From the NCBI RefSeq assembly GCF_002953715.1, contig NZ_CP025012.1:496001-560000 (forward strand): 64,000 bases of DNA, in the 5' to 3' direction. The position numbers were made by a program, and so were the translations under genes. This DNA is from Rhizobium leguminosarum. GTDB taxonomy: Bacteria; Pseudomonadota; Alphaproteobacteria; Rhizobiales; Rhizobiaceae. Positions 46,309 to 54,850 of this stretch are shown here, piece by piece; the stretch's first letter is position 1; each line of letters opens with the position of its first letter. The notes beneath the pieces are model-generated. The model was given only the letters and a program-made list of their open reading frames with translations, ran no database searches and was not told the origin of the DNA.

Positions 46309-48123
46309 TTATGCTTCCGCCGTCGCATCCGCGGTTCCGGCCAGCGGATCGTCCTCGAAGGGATCGGCAGCACGTTTCGGCTTGACCAGCGGTTCTGGGC
46401 GGACAGGGTGGGAAAACAGCATGTCGCGCCCGGCCTGCAGCCCTTCGGACACCTGCAGGACTAGGCGTGCCTCGTCGCGCTTGCGGATATCCTCGCCGAT
46501 TTCATAGGCGTCGACCTCGGAAACGCCAAGCGCCTCCAGTGTTCGCCGTCCGAAGAGCAGGCCCGATTCCAGCGTTTCACGCAGCTCGTAGTCGACGCCC
46601 TTGTTGCGCAGTTCGATTGAATGGATGCGGTCGTAGGAACGCACGTAGAGCCGCGTCTGCGGATAGTCGGCCTGCACCAGCTCCACCACCTTGTCGGTGA
46701 TCTCCTTCTTCTGCGTGCAGACGAGCACGATCTTCGCCCGGTCGATGCCGGCCGAGCGCAGCACGTCCTTGCGGGCGCCGTCGCCGAAATAGATGCGGAA
46801 GCCGAAGGAGGAGGCCTGGCGGATGCGGTCGGCCGAAAAATCGATGACGGTGACGCTGCGCCCGCCGGCAAGCAGGATCTGGGCGGCGATCTGGCCGAAA
46901 CGCGAGAAACCGACCATCAGCACGTCGGCGCCTGCCCCCTCGAAATCCTCGTCCAGTTCCTCCTGCTCGTCGCCGCGCAGCAGCCGCTTCGAAAGGGCCG
47001 ACCCGATCGGCGTCAGCGCCATGGACAGCGTGACGACCGCGACCAGCAGCGAGGCCGTGCTCGTCGACATCAGCCCCGCTGCACCCGCCGTGGTGAACAG
47101 CACGAAGCCGAATTCGCCGCCCTGCGGCAGCAGGAAGGCGATGCGGATTGCATCGTCATGCGGAGAGCCCGAGATCCGGCAGAGGCCATAGATGATGATC
47201 GCCTTGACGGCCATGACGATCGGCACGGCGACGATGACGAAGAGCGCGTTGTCGGCGAGAACGTCGAGTTCGAGCGACAGGCCGACGGCGATGAAGAAGA
47301 TAGCGAGCAACACGCCGCGGAAGGGCTCGATATCCGCCTCCAGCTCGTGCCGGTAGGAGGATTCGGCAAGCATCACGCCGGATAGGAAGGCGCCCATCGC
47401 CATAGAAAGCCCGGCAAGTTGCATCAGGCTCGCCGATCCCATGACGACGAAGAGGGCAGCCGCGATCATTGCCTCGCGCGCGCCGGTCCGGGCGATGATC
47501 TGGAAGAGCGGCGTCAGCAGGTAGCGTCCCATGACGATCATCGCCGCAACCGCACCGACGGCCACAGTGAAATCCAACAGCGGCGCGTTGCTGCCCTTGT
47601 CGCCGCCGTCGAGGATGGTGATCAGCGCCAGCAGCGGCACGATCGCCAGGTCCTGGAACAGCAGCATCGAGAAGGAGCGTTGCCCGTATCTGGTGTTGAC
47701 GTCGCCGTCGCCCTCGAGAATCTGCATGGCAAAGGCAGTCGAAGACAGCGCCAGGCCAAATCCGGCAACTATGCTGCCGCGCCAGTCGAGAGCCTGGGAA
47801 AACCAGGCAAGTCCGGTCAGCGCCAGCCCCGTCAGCACCACCTGCGCCGTGCCGAGGCCGAAGATGTCGCGCCGCATCTGCCAGAGGCGGGTGGGCTTCA
47901 GCTCCAGTCCGATGATGAAGAGCAGGAAGACGACGCCGAGCTCCGCGACGGCGAGGATCTGTTCACCATCGGTGATGCCGTGGAAGACCGGGCCGATAAC
48001 GATGCCGGCGGCGAGGTAGCCGAGCACCGTGCCGAGCCCGAGTTTCTTGAAGATCGGAGCGGCGACCACGGCCCCGCCAAGCAGCAGGATCGTTTCGGAA
48101 AAAAGGGCATTGGGCGCTGACAT
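46309..48123 (-). CDS. Kef-type K+/H+ antiporter with RCK_N domain
   Basis: 604 residues from ATG 48123. The first 380 form a CPA2 Na+/H+-exchanger-type membrane domain with about twelve segments (GLELKPTRLW, FQDLAIVPLLALI, GAFLSGVMLAESSYRHEL). RCK_N (TrkA-N) NAD-binding domain at about 405-520 (LMVGFSRFGQIAAQILLAGG). Acidic/Pro-rich tail of 60 residues. Resembles KefB/KefC, but the glutathione-gating loop was not verified and no KefF/KefG ancillary gene is adjacent. Confidence 0.9.
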   Translation of the reverse strand: MSAPNALFSETILLLGGAVVAAPIFKKLGLGTVLGYLAAGIVIGPVFHGITDGEQILAVAELGVVFLLFIIGLELKPTRLWQMRRDIFGLGTAQVVLTGLALTGLAWFSQALDWRGSIVAGFGLALSSTAFAMQILEGDGDVNTRYGQRSFSMLLFQDLAIVPLLALITILDGGDKGSNAPLLDFTVAVGAVAAMIVMGRYLLTPLFQIIARTGAREAMIAAALFVVMGSASLMQLAGLSMAMGAFLSGVMLAESSYRHELEADIEPFRGVLLAIFFIAVGLSLELDVLADNALFVIVAVPIVMAVKAIIIYGLCRISGSPHDDAIRIAFLLPQGGEFGFVLFTTAGAAGLMSTSTASLLVAVVTLSMALTPIGSALSKRLLRGDEQEELDEDFEGAGADVLMVGFSRFGQIAAQILLAGGRSVTVIDFSADRIRQASSFGFRIYFGDGARKDVLRSAGIDRAKIVLVCTQKKEITDKVVELVQADYPQTRLYVRSYDRIHSIELRNKGVDYELRETLESGLLFGRRTLEALGVSEVDAYEIGEDIRKRDEARLVLQVSEGLQAGRDMLFSHPVRPEPLVKPKRAADPFEDDPLAGTADATAEA

Positions 48124-48242
48124 GCTGACAATTTCTTTCAACGGCAGGGAGCAGGCAGGCAGCCCTGATAAAGAATCGGCGGCGGCGGCCTTGATGCTTG
48201 GGAGAGTGCACAATAAATGGAAGCCGAAGGAAAGGCCAAATC

Positions 48243-49589
48243 ATGTCCTCTGAAATTGATTCCTCGACACTTCTTTCCCGCGCAAGTCAATTGATCGATC
48301 TGGCAAGGAAGGCAGGGGCTGATGCCGCCGATGCCGTCGTCGTCCGGTCGCGCTCGCAATCGGTCAGCGTGCGCCTCGGCAAGGTCGAGGGCACGGAATC
48401 CTCCGAAAGCGACGATTTTTCCCTGCGCGTCTTCATCGGCCAGCGCGTCGCCAGCGTTTCGGCCAATCCGGGCTTCGATCTCCAGGCGCTTGCCGAACGC
48501 GCCGTCGCCATGGCCAAGGTTTCCCCGGAAGACCCCTTCGCCTGCCTGGCGGACGAGGCGAACCTTTCGAGATCCTATCCCGACCTGCAATTGCTCGATA
48601 CCACGGAGGTCTCCTCCGAGATGCTGCGCGAGGCGGGTCTTGCCGCTGAAGCGGCCGCGCTTGCGGTCAAGGGGGTTACCAATTCCTCCGGCGCCGGCGC
48701 CTCCGCCGGCATGGGCGGCCTCGTTCTTGCCACCTCGCACGGGTTCGAAGGCAGTTACATGGCCTCGCGTTTCGGCCATTCCGTCAGCGTCATCGCCGGC
48801 GAAGGCACCGGCATGGAGCGCGATTATGATTTCGACAGCCGCCTCTATTATGCCGAGCTCGACGACCCTTCTGAAATCGGCCGTCGCGCCGGCGAACGGG
48901 TGATCAAGCGCGTCAATCCGCGCCAGGTGCCGACCGGCAAGGACGTCACGGTGATCTTCGACCCGCGCGTCGCCCGCGGCTTCGTCGGCCATATCGCCGG
49001 TGCGATCAATGGTGCTTCCGTTGCCCGCAAGTCCAGTTTCCTGCGCGACAGAATGGGTCAGCAGGTGCTGAAGTCAGGCCTGTCGATCACCGACGATCCG
49101 CTGATCGTGCGCGGCCCTTCCTCGCGGCCCTTCGATGGCGAAGGCGTGTCCGGCGAGCGGCTGGTGATGATCGAGGATGGTATCTTGAAGCACTGGTTCC
49201 TCTCGACCTCGACCGCGCGCGAGTTGGGTCTGGAGACCAACGGCCGCGGCGTGCGCGGCGGCACCGCCGTCTCGCCTTCCTCCACCAACCTTGCCCTGGA
49301 ACCCGGCGACATCTCGCCGGAGGATTTGATCCGCAGCGTCGGCAACGGTTTTTATGTCACCGAATTGATCGGCCACGGCGTCAACATGATCACCGGCGAA
49401 TACAGCCGCGGCGCCACCGGCTTCTGGATCGAGAACGGCGAACTCACCTTCCCGGTCTCCGAGGTGACGATCGCCTCGAACCTCAAGGAGATGTTCATGC
49501 GCCTGACGCCGGCAAACGACATCGATCGCAAGTTCGGCGTCGCGGCCCCCACCTTCGCCATCGAAGGCATGACGCTCGCAGGGCGCTAG
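48243..49589 (+). CDS. pmbA: TldD/PmbA metalloprotease family protein, PmbA (TldE) type
   Basis: 448 residues from ATG 48243. PmbA/TldE partner of TldD, acting in maturation or breakdown of small peptides. PmbA hallmarks include GGLVLATSHGF, ARGFVGHIAGAINGASVARKSS-type region and the C-terminal NGELTFPVSEVTIA; the HExxxH zinc motif of TldD is absent, as expected for the partner subunit. The TAG stop (49587-49589) lies within a RIME-like palindrome arm. Starts a row of same-strand genes through lpxK. Confidence 0.9.
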   Translation: MSSEIDSSTLLSRASQLIDLARKAGADAADAVVVRSRSQSVSVRLGKVEGTESSESDDFSLRVFIGQRVASVSANPGFDLQALAERAVAMAKVSPEDPFACLADEANLSRSYPDLQLLDTTEVSSEMLREAGLAAEAAALAVKGVTNSSGAGASAGMGGLVLATSHGFEGSYMASRFGHSVSVIAGEGTGMERDYDFDSRLYYAELDDPSEIGRRAGERVIKRVNPRQVPTGKDVTVIFDPRVARGFVGHIAGAINGASVARKSSFLRDRMGQQVLKSGLSITDDPLIVRGPSSRPFDGEGVSGERLVMIEDGILKHWFLSTSTARELGLETNGRGVRGGTAVSPSSTNLALEPGDISPEDLIRSVGNGFYVTELIGHGVNMITGEYSRGATGFWIENGELTFPVSEVTIASNLKEMFMRLTPANDIDRKFGVAAPTFAIEGMTLAGR

Positions 49590-49639
49590 AGCATGTCCCG
49601 CAAAACTGTGCGCGGTTTTCGGACGACATCATGCTCTAG
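49586..49639 (+). repeat. RIME-like palindrome at the pmbA stop
   Basis: Arms CTAGAGCAT (49586-49594) and ATGCTCTAG (49631-49639) around CCCGCAAAACTGTGCGCGGT and then TTTCGGACGACATC. Same type as the first half of 23705-23816. The pmbA stop TAG is inside the left arm. Confidence 0.8.
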
Positions 49640-49665
49640 CGATAGTTCAGAAACGGATTGACGGG

Positions 49666-50475
49666 ATGAGCGACAAGGAAAAGGCCGGCTGGCAGAGCGA
49701 TCTCACGCTAATCGCCGATGCTGCGAGAGAGGCGGGCGCCGTCGCTTTCGGCTTCTTCAACCAGTCTCCCGAGGTCTGGTGGAAGAACGGGGACCGGTCT
49801 CCCGTCAGCGCTGCCGATTTCGCTGCAAACAAGACGCTCGAGACCATCCTGCGCAAGGCTCGGCCGGATTATGGCTGGCTGTCGGAGGAAACCGACGACG
49901 ATGCCGACCGTCTCTCACGCGAGACACTGTTCATCATCGATCCGATCGACGGCACACGCGCCTTCCTCGGCGGGCAGAAGGTCTGGTGCGTCAGCGTCGC
50001 GGTGGTTCATCGCGGCCGGCCGGTGGCCGGCGTGCTCTATGCCCCGGCGCTCGAGGAGCTCTATGAGGCGGTTGAGGGCGGCGTGGCGCTGAAGAACGGC
50101 GTGCCCTTCACCGTTTCGGCCGCCGGACCGGAAGAGATGAGCCGCCTTGCGATCGGCGACGACCTGCTGAAGACCTTTCCGACGGAGTTCCGCGACCGGG
50201 TGACGCGCGAGACATACATTCCCTCGCTCGCCTATCGCATCACCATGGTGGCGGATGGTCGTCTCGAAGGCACCTTCGTCAAGGGCAATTCACATGATTG
50301 GGACCTTGCTGCCGCCGATCTGATCCTTGTCTGTGCCGGCGGCGGCCTCGTCGACATCGAAGGCCAGCCGATAGTCTACAACCGTGCCGAAGTCACCCAC
50401 AAGGTCCTCTGCGCGGCCCCAACACCTCGCCTCGGCGAATTCCTCGCGGCCTTTGCGGGGCGACGAGACAGTTGA
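49666..50475 (+). CDS. cysQ: 3'(2'),5'-bisphosphate nucleotidase / inositol monophosphatase family
   Basis: 269 residues; Mg2+-dependent phosphatase of the CysQ/IMPase family. Metal-site motifs SEETDDD, DPIDGTRAFLGG (near 98-109) and the C-terminal HDWDLAAADLIL (near 207). Likely removes the 3'-phosphate of PAP from sulfate assimilation, but an inositol- or sugar-phosphate substrate is possible. Lies between pmbA and the Kdo/lipid A genes on the same strand. Confidence 0.85.
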   Translation: MSDKEKAGWQSDLTLIADAAREAGAVAFGFFNQSPEVWWKNGDRSPVSAADFAANKTLETILRKARPDYGWLSEETDDDADRLSRETLFIIDPIDGTRAFLGGQKVWCVSVAVVHRGRPVAGVLYAPALEELYEAVEGGVALKNGVPFTVSAAGPEEMSRLAIGDDLLKTFPTEFRDRVTRETYIPSLAYRITMVADGRLEGTFVKGNSHDWDLAAADLILVCAGGGLVDIEGQPIVYNRAEVTHKVLCAAPTPRLGEFLAAFAGRRDS

Positions 50476-50536
50476 CGTTTCCGTCAAAATCCCGCAGATG
50501 GGTGGCGGAGGAGAATAGGCAGAAAGAGAACAAAAA

Positions 50537-50785
50537 ATGACTGAATCCGGTGACAAGAAGCAACTTTTGCATCTCGTTTTTGGCGGCGAACTGGAAAGCC
50601 TCGATGACGTCCAGTTCCGTGATCTGCAGGGTCTCGATATCGTCGGCATTTTCCCGGATTATGCCACGGCGCTGACGGCCTGGAAGGCGAAGGCGCAGCA
50701 GACGGTCGACAATGCGCACATGCGCTACTTCATCGTCCACATGCATCGTTTGCTCGATCCGCAGGAAAAGGCCACGGGCAACTGA
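50537..50785 (+). CDS. DUF4170 protein
   Basis: 82 residues, soluble, one domain (LLHLVFGGELESLDDVQF ... YFIVHMHRLLDPQ). Small alphaproteobacterial family of unknown function that is regularly placed before waaA, as here (170 bp upstream). GAACAAAAAATGAC context at the start; preceded by AAAGAGA. Confidence 0.87.
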   Translation: MTESGDKKQLLHLVFGGELESLDDVQFRDLQGLDIVGIFPDYATALTAWKAKAQQTVDNAHMRYFIVHMHRLLDPQEKATGN

Positions 50786-50955
50786 CCTGGCAAGTGTCGC
50801 CGGCCGGCCGCTCGTCGAGCGGGGCTTTGGTGCATCGGGCGCCCGTCGATCCGGATTGTTGGACGCATTCTGAACAAATTAATCGGCCATTGCGGCCGCA
50901 ACGATAATTAGGGAATGGGTTTGATGTCGATCGGTTTTGATCGGAGGCTGGCGCA

Positions 50956-52275
50956 ATGAGCTCCCGGATGGCGCGCTTCGGTCTGAACGCATACCGTCTG
51001 GCGGGAACCGTGGCCTCTCCTGTGGTCGGCCTCTATATCACCTACCGCACGGCCAAGGGCAAGGAAGACCGGGCCCGCCGCCTGGAACGTTTTGGCTATC
51101 CGAGCGCCAACCGGCCGCAGGGCCCGCTCCTCTGGTTTCATGCCGCAAGCGTCGGTGAAACCAATGCCGTCATTCCGTTGATCCGCGAAATCCGCCGCCG
51201 CGATATTCATGTCATCCTGACGACCGGCACCATCACCTCCGCCAAGCTCGCCGCCGAGCGCCTCGGCCAGGAAGCGATCCATCAATATGTGCCGCTCGAC
51301 CTGAAGCCCTCCGTCAGCCGTTTCCTCGATTATTGGCAGCCCGATTGCGCCATCATCGCCGAATCCGAGATCTGGCCGGCAACGGTGTTGGAACTCGGCC
51401 ACCGCCGTATTCCGCAGATCCTGATCAATGCCCGCATGTCGGACCGCTCCTTTGCCCGCTGGCGCCGCCGCCCGGCGATCGCCGAAGCCTTGTTCGAGAA
51501 TCTTGCCCTCGTCATCGCCCAGTCGGATGTCGACGCCGAACGTTTCCGCGATCTCGGCGCTGTCCCTGTGATCACCTCGGGCAACCTGAAGGTCGATACC
51601 GACGCACCGCCTTATGACAGCGCTGTCTTCGCCCGCTATAAGAAACAGATCGGCGAGCGCAAGACCTGGGCGGCGATCTCGACCTTCGACGGCGAGGAGA
51701 ATGCTGCCGCCATCGTTCACCGGGCGCTCAGGGAGCGCGATCGTCAATTGACGATCATCGTGCCGCGCCACCCCGAGCGCAGCGACGAGATCGAGGCGGC
51801 CCTGGTCAAGCAAGGGCTGAAGGTCGCGCGCCGCACCCGCGACGATATCTTGTCCGCCGACGTCGATATCTTCCTCGGCGATACGATCGGCGAAATGGGC
51901 CTCTATTTGAGACTGACGGAAATCGCCTTCGTCGGCCGCTCGCTCTTTGCCGAAGGCGGCCAGAATCCGCTGGAGCCCGCCATGCTCGGCTGCGCCATTC
52001 TGTCCGGCGGCCATGTGCAGAATTTCCGCGATGCCTATCAGAAGCTTGCCCGCAGCGGCAGCGCTCGCATGGTGCGCGATACCGAAATGCTGGCCAAGGG
52101 CGTGCATTACCTGCTGACCAACGACGAGGCCCGCCGCAATATGATCGAGGCCGGCATCACCGCCGTGCACGAAATGCGCGGCGCGCTGACTGCGACAGTG
52201 AAGGGGCTGGAACCCTATATCAATCCGCTGACGGTGAAGGCGCGGCTGCTGCCCAAGGCCGTGGCCCAGGTCTGA
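50956..52275 (+). CDS. waaA: 3-deoxy-D-manno-octulosonic acid transferase (Kdo transferase)
   Basis: 439 residues; adds Kdo residues to lipid IVA on the inner face of the inner membrane. N-terminal hydrophobic anchor (about 10-28), Glycos_transf_N domain with WFHAASVGETNAVIPLI and ESEIWPATVLEL, and a GT-B C-terminal half with FVGRSLFAEGGQNPLEPA. The following HAD gene begins 7 bp downstream and lpxK lies beyond it. Confidence 0.94.
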   Translation: MSSRMARFGLNAYRLAGTVASPVVGLYITYRTAKGKEDRARRLERFGYPSANRPQGPLLWFHAASVGETNAVIPLIREIRRRDIHVILTTGTITSAKLAAERLGQEAIHQYVPLDLKPSVSRFLDYWQPDCAIIAESEIWPATVLELGHRRIPQILINARMSDRSFARWRRRPAIAEALFENLALVIAQSDVDAERFRDLGAVPVITSGNLKVDTDAPPYDSAVFARYKKQIGERKTWAAISTFDGEENAAAIVHRALRERDRQLTIIVPRHPERSDEIEAALVKQGLKVARRTRDDILSADVDIFLGDTIGEMGLYLRLTEIAFVGRSLFAEGGQNPLEPAMLGCAILSGGHVQNFRDAYQKLARSGSARMVRDTEMLAKGVHYLLTNDEARRNMIEAGITAVHEMRGALTATVKGLEPYINPLTVKARLLPKAVAQV

Positions 52276-52281
52276 GGAGAT

Positions 52282-53007
52282 ATGATGTCGGTTGCAGCGC
52301 CTATCAAAGGCATTCTCTTCGACAAGGACGGCACGCTTCTCGACTATGACGAGAGCTGGCTGCCGGTCAACCGCGAGCTTGCCCGCATCGCAGCCCAGGG
52401 GGATGAGCTTCTCGCCAACCGGCTGCTTTCCGCCTGCGGCATGGATCCGGCGACCGGCCATATCGTTCCCGACAGCCTGCTTGCCGCCGGCAACACCCGC
52501 CAGATCGCCGAGGGTCTCGTTGCCGCGGGCTCGATGGTCGATGTCAGCGAACTGACGGTCCGCCTCGACGAGCTCTTTTCCAGCGCCGCCGAATTTTCCG
52601 TGCCGGTGACCGACCTTGCCGGTTTCTTCGCCCGGCTGCATCGGCGCGGCTTCAAGCTCGGTGTCGCCTCCAGTGACAATGAACGATCGATCCGCCAGAC
52701 GGCGGAACGCTTCGGTTTTGCCAGCTACATCGATTACATCGCCGGCTACGACAGCGGTTTCGGCGTCAAGCCGGAGCCCGGCATGGTGCTCGGCTTCTGC
52801 GCCGCGACCGGTCTTTCGCCAGCCGAGGTCGCCATGGTCGGCGACAACAACCACGATCTGCATATGGGTCTGAATGCCGGGACGGGGCTGCGGATCGCGG
52901 TGCTGACCGGCACCGGTTCACGGGAGACGCTTGCCGCCGCAGCCGATCACGTGCTCGACGATATCACCGCCATCGAGACCCTGCTGCCGGACCTGCAGCC
53001 GGCCTGA
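52282..53007 (+). CDS. HAD hydrolase (phosphoglycolate phosphatase-like)
   Basis: 241 residues; motif I LFDKDGTLLD (near 12-21), motif II VASSDN (Ser near 125), and motif IV GDNNHDL. Helical cap between motifs I and II as in Gph. Its place between waaA and lpxK (6 bp after waaA) suggests a role tied to LPS synthesis or simple co-transcription; it might be a sugar-phosphate phosphatase. RBS GAGGAGAT ahead of ATG ATG. Confidence 0.88.
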   Translation: MMSVAAPIKGILFDKDGTLLDYDESWLPVNRELARIAAQGDELLANRLLSACGMDPATGHIVPDSLLAAGNTRQIAEGLVAAGSMVDVSELTVRLDELFSSAAEFSVPVTDLAGFFARLHRRGFKLGVASSDNERSIRQTAERFGFASYIDYIAGYDSGFGVKPEPGMVLGFCAATGLSPAEVAMVGDNNHDLHMGLNAGTGLRIAVLTGTGSRETLAAAADHVLDDITAIETLLPDLQPA

Positions 53008-53010
53008 CCC

Positions 53011-53060
53011 CCGGCACTTAACCCCGAAAATCGGAATCGATTTTCGGGGTTAAGTGCCGG
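53011..53060. repeat. Perfect 23-bp inverted repeat after the HAD gene
   Basis: Arm CCGGCACTTAACCCCGAAAA plus TCG (53011-53033), loop GAAT, then the exact complement (53038-53060). It begins 3 bp past the HAD stop and lacks a T-run, so it is a strong hairpin that may stop transcription or stabilise the upstream mRNA in the middle of the waaA-lpxK operon. Confidence 0.85.
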
Positions 53061-53070
53061 TTCAAAGTCA

Positions 53071-53113
53071 TAGAGCGTCCTTGACGCGTCCCATCGGAGG
53101 CGCGGTGCTGTAA
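53071..53113 (-). repeat. Short dispersed repeat, copy 3 (divergent)
   Basis: On the minus strand TTACAGCACCGCGC, then CGTCAAGGACGCTCTA at the other end, resembling the copies at 13123 and 20780 in ends and length but different in the core. Located between the 23-bp inverted repeat and a RIME-like element. Confidence 0.5.
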
Positions 53114-53180
53114 GGGCTTGCATTTTTTCAGGTTTTGGCTTCTCAATCCGGCCGGTCGAAAAGCAGGGGACTGGCTGTGG

Positions 53181-53261
53181 CTAAAGCAATTCCAGCAAAA
53201 GTGCACAGCGGTTTTGCCGGGAAAAGCGCGCAGCGACTTTCCCAAGGGATTGCGTGAGAAC
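53181..53261 (+). repeat. RIME-like element upstream of lpxK
   Basis: Starts CTAAAGCAATTCCAGC and continues AAAAGTGCACAGCGGTTTTG, then a second AAAAGCGCGCAGCGACTTT block, ending near GGATTGCGTGAGAAC. Partner arms AAGCAATTCC / GGGATTGC are imperfect. It lies 28 bp before the lpxK start, so it occupies its immediate 5' region. Confidence 0.72.
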
Positions 53262-53289
53262 AAGCCGGGCAGGGGAGCGGGACGGCAAG

Positions 53290-54354
53290 ATGATATCTGA
53301 AGCGCCACCGTTCTGGTGGAGGAAAGCCGATTGGCGGGCCTGGCTGCTGCTGCCGCTTTCTTTTCTCTATGGCCGTATCGCCGGCCACCGTATGGCCTAT
53401 GCCCGCCGCGCCTCTGTTCCGGTTCCGGTCATCTGTGTCGGCAATTTCACCGTTGGTGGCGCCGGCAAGACGCCGACGGCGCTGACGATCGCCCGTGCCG
53501 CCAAGGCGAAGGGGCTGAAACCCGGCTTTCTCAGCAGGGGTTACGGCGGCTCGCTGGATGTGACGACGGTGGTCGACCCCGATCATCACCGGGCGGGCGC
53601 CGTCGGCGACGAGCCGTTGCTGCTTGCCCAGGAAGCGCTGACGGTGATTTCCCGCCGGCGCGTCGAGGGTGCCGCGCGTCTGGTGGCGGAGGGTGCCGAT
53701 CTCATCATCATGGATGACGGTTTTCAAAGCGCCAGGCTGGCGATCGACTATGCCCTGCTCGTCATCGACGCGACCCGCGGCCTCGGCAACGGCCACATCG
53801 TGCCGGGCGGGCCGGTCCGCGCGCCGATCCGCCAGCAGCTGCGTTCTGCGACCGCCTTGCTCAAGGTCGGCGGCGGCAATGCCGCCGACAAGATCGTCCG
53901 CATGGCGGCGCGCGCGGCAAAGCCCTATTTCACCGCATCGCTGAAAGTGCGCGGCGACAATACGCTGGCCGGCACGAAGGTGCTCGCCTTCGCCGGCATC
54001 GCCGATCCCGCCAAATTCTTCCGCACGGTCGAATCCCGCGGCGCCGAAATCACCGTCGCCAAGTCCTTCGGCGATCACGAGCATCTGACCGAGGAGGAGA
54101 TCGACGACATCCTGACGACTGCCGAGCGTCAAGGTCTCTTGATCGTTACCACCTCCAAGGATTTCGTCCGCCTCTCCGGCCATCCCGGCAAGGCGGCGCA
54201 GCTCGCCGAAAAGAGCCGGGTGATCGAGGTCGACATGGTATTCGAGGATCACCTCGCCCCCAGCCTCATCATCGACCGGGCGATCGTCGCCTGCCGCGAG
54301 CGGCGCCTGCGGGAGATCAAAACTGCGGCTAAGGCAGTTCCAGGAAAAGTGTGA
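53290..54354 (+). CDS. lpxK: Tetraacyldisaccharide 4'-kinase
   Basis: 354 residues; phosphorylates the 4' position of the lipid A disaccharide at the inner membrane. N-terminal amphipathic/hydrophobic segment (about 15-35), Walker A GGAGKTP (near 60-66), DGGSLDV-type region, [10 protein letters not shown] (near 138). The last eight residues (AKAVPGKV) and the TGA stop are encoded by the left end of a RIME-like element. Start at ATG 53290; no earlier start is protein-like. Ends the operon from pmbA or waaA. Confidence 0.93.
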   Translation: MISEAPPFWWRKADWRAWLLLPLSFLYGRIAGHRMAYARRASVPVPVICVGNFTVGGAGKTPTALTIARAAKAKGLKPGFLSRGYGGSLDVTTVVDPDHHRAGAVGDEPLLLAQEALTVISRRRVEGAARLVAEGADLIIMDDGFQSARLAIDYALLVIDATRGLGNGHIVPGGPVRAPIRQQLRSATALLKVGGGNAADKIVRMAARAAKPYFTASLKVRGDNTLAGTKVLAFAGIADPAKFFRTVESRGAEITVAKSFGDHEHLTEEEIDDILTTAERQGLLIVTTSKDFVRLSGHPGKAAQLAEKSRVIEVDMVFEDHLAPSLIIDRAIVACRERRLREIKTAAKAVPGKV

Positions 54355-54451
54355 AAAGGGTTTTCCCAGGCAAAGCGCGAAGCGGTTTTGCCGGGAATTG
54401 CGTAAAAAGCCAGAGCAGTTCTGCAATTCCACGAAAAGCTGAAAGGCTCTA
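54329..54451 (+). repeat. RIME-like element spanning the 3' ends of lpxK and DUF2093
   Basis: Begins CTAAGGCAGTTCCAGG inside lpxK and ends ...GGCTCTA at the stop of the convergent DUF2093 gene. Halves: GGCAGTTCC ... GGGAATTGC around two AAAGTG/AAAGCG-GCGGTTTT-type blocks, then AGAGCAGTTC ... AGGCTCT. It supplies the TGA of lpxK (54352-54354) and the TAG of DUF2093 (complement of 54449-54451). Confidence 0.8.
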
Positions 54452-54679
54452 GCGCCGCTGGTTCGGCAGCACGCCGGCGCGTTTGTCGGCATCGATGGCC
54501 GAGATCACGTCGGCATAGGGCTCCTGCCGGGCGACGCTCCAGTAGCGCAATTCGTCGAGCGGGATCTGTTTCCCCGTCATCGCGCAGACGACATAGGAGC
54601 CGGGCGAGAGAATCTGGAAATCGCCATCGAGATACCGGATCTTCGCTTCGCGGTTTCCGTGCCCTTCGAACAAATTCAT
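54449..54679 (-). CDS. DUF2093 protein
   Basis: 76 residues: MNLFEGHGNREAKIRYLDGD opening, FQILSPGSYVVCAMTG and IPLDELRYWSVARQE, the whole DUF2093 domain. Small conserved alphaproteobacterial protein of unknown function. GGAACGGAG lies before the ATG (54679), which decides the start over a longer upstream frame that runs through a RIME element. Ends within a RIME-like element. Confidence 0.87.
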   Translation of the reverse strand: MNLFEGHGNREAKIRYLDGDFQILSPGSYVVCAMTGKQIPLDELRYWSVARQEPYADVISAIDADKRAGVLPNQRR

Positions 54680-54707
54680 GCGCTCCGTTCCCTGCCGTCT
54701 GTCATTA

Positions 54708-54812
54708 GAGCATGTCGCGCAAAAGTGTGCCGCGGTTTTGCGATCACGACATGCGGAACACCAAAGCCCTAAAGCGTGGCAAGCGAATCTGAAAGATCGC
54801 GACACGCTTTAG
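54708..54812 (+). repeat. RIME-type intergenic mosaic element
   Basis: Palindromes GCATGTCG (54710-54717) / CGACATGC (54747-54754) and CTAAAGCGTG (54769-54778) / CACGCTTTAG (54803-54812). Same order, spacing and close sequence as 1452-1556. Located between the mutL stop and the DUF2093 start. Confidence 0.85.
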
Positions 54813-54850
54813 TCTGCCATACTCCCGCAAGGGCCGCTTTTCCAGCTTTT

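Noticed and set aside
53143..54492. Minus-strand ORF opposite lpxK
   Set aside because: Antisense shadow crossing two repeat elements; LpxK on the other strand has all its motifs.
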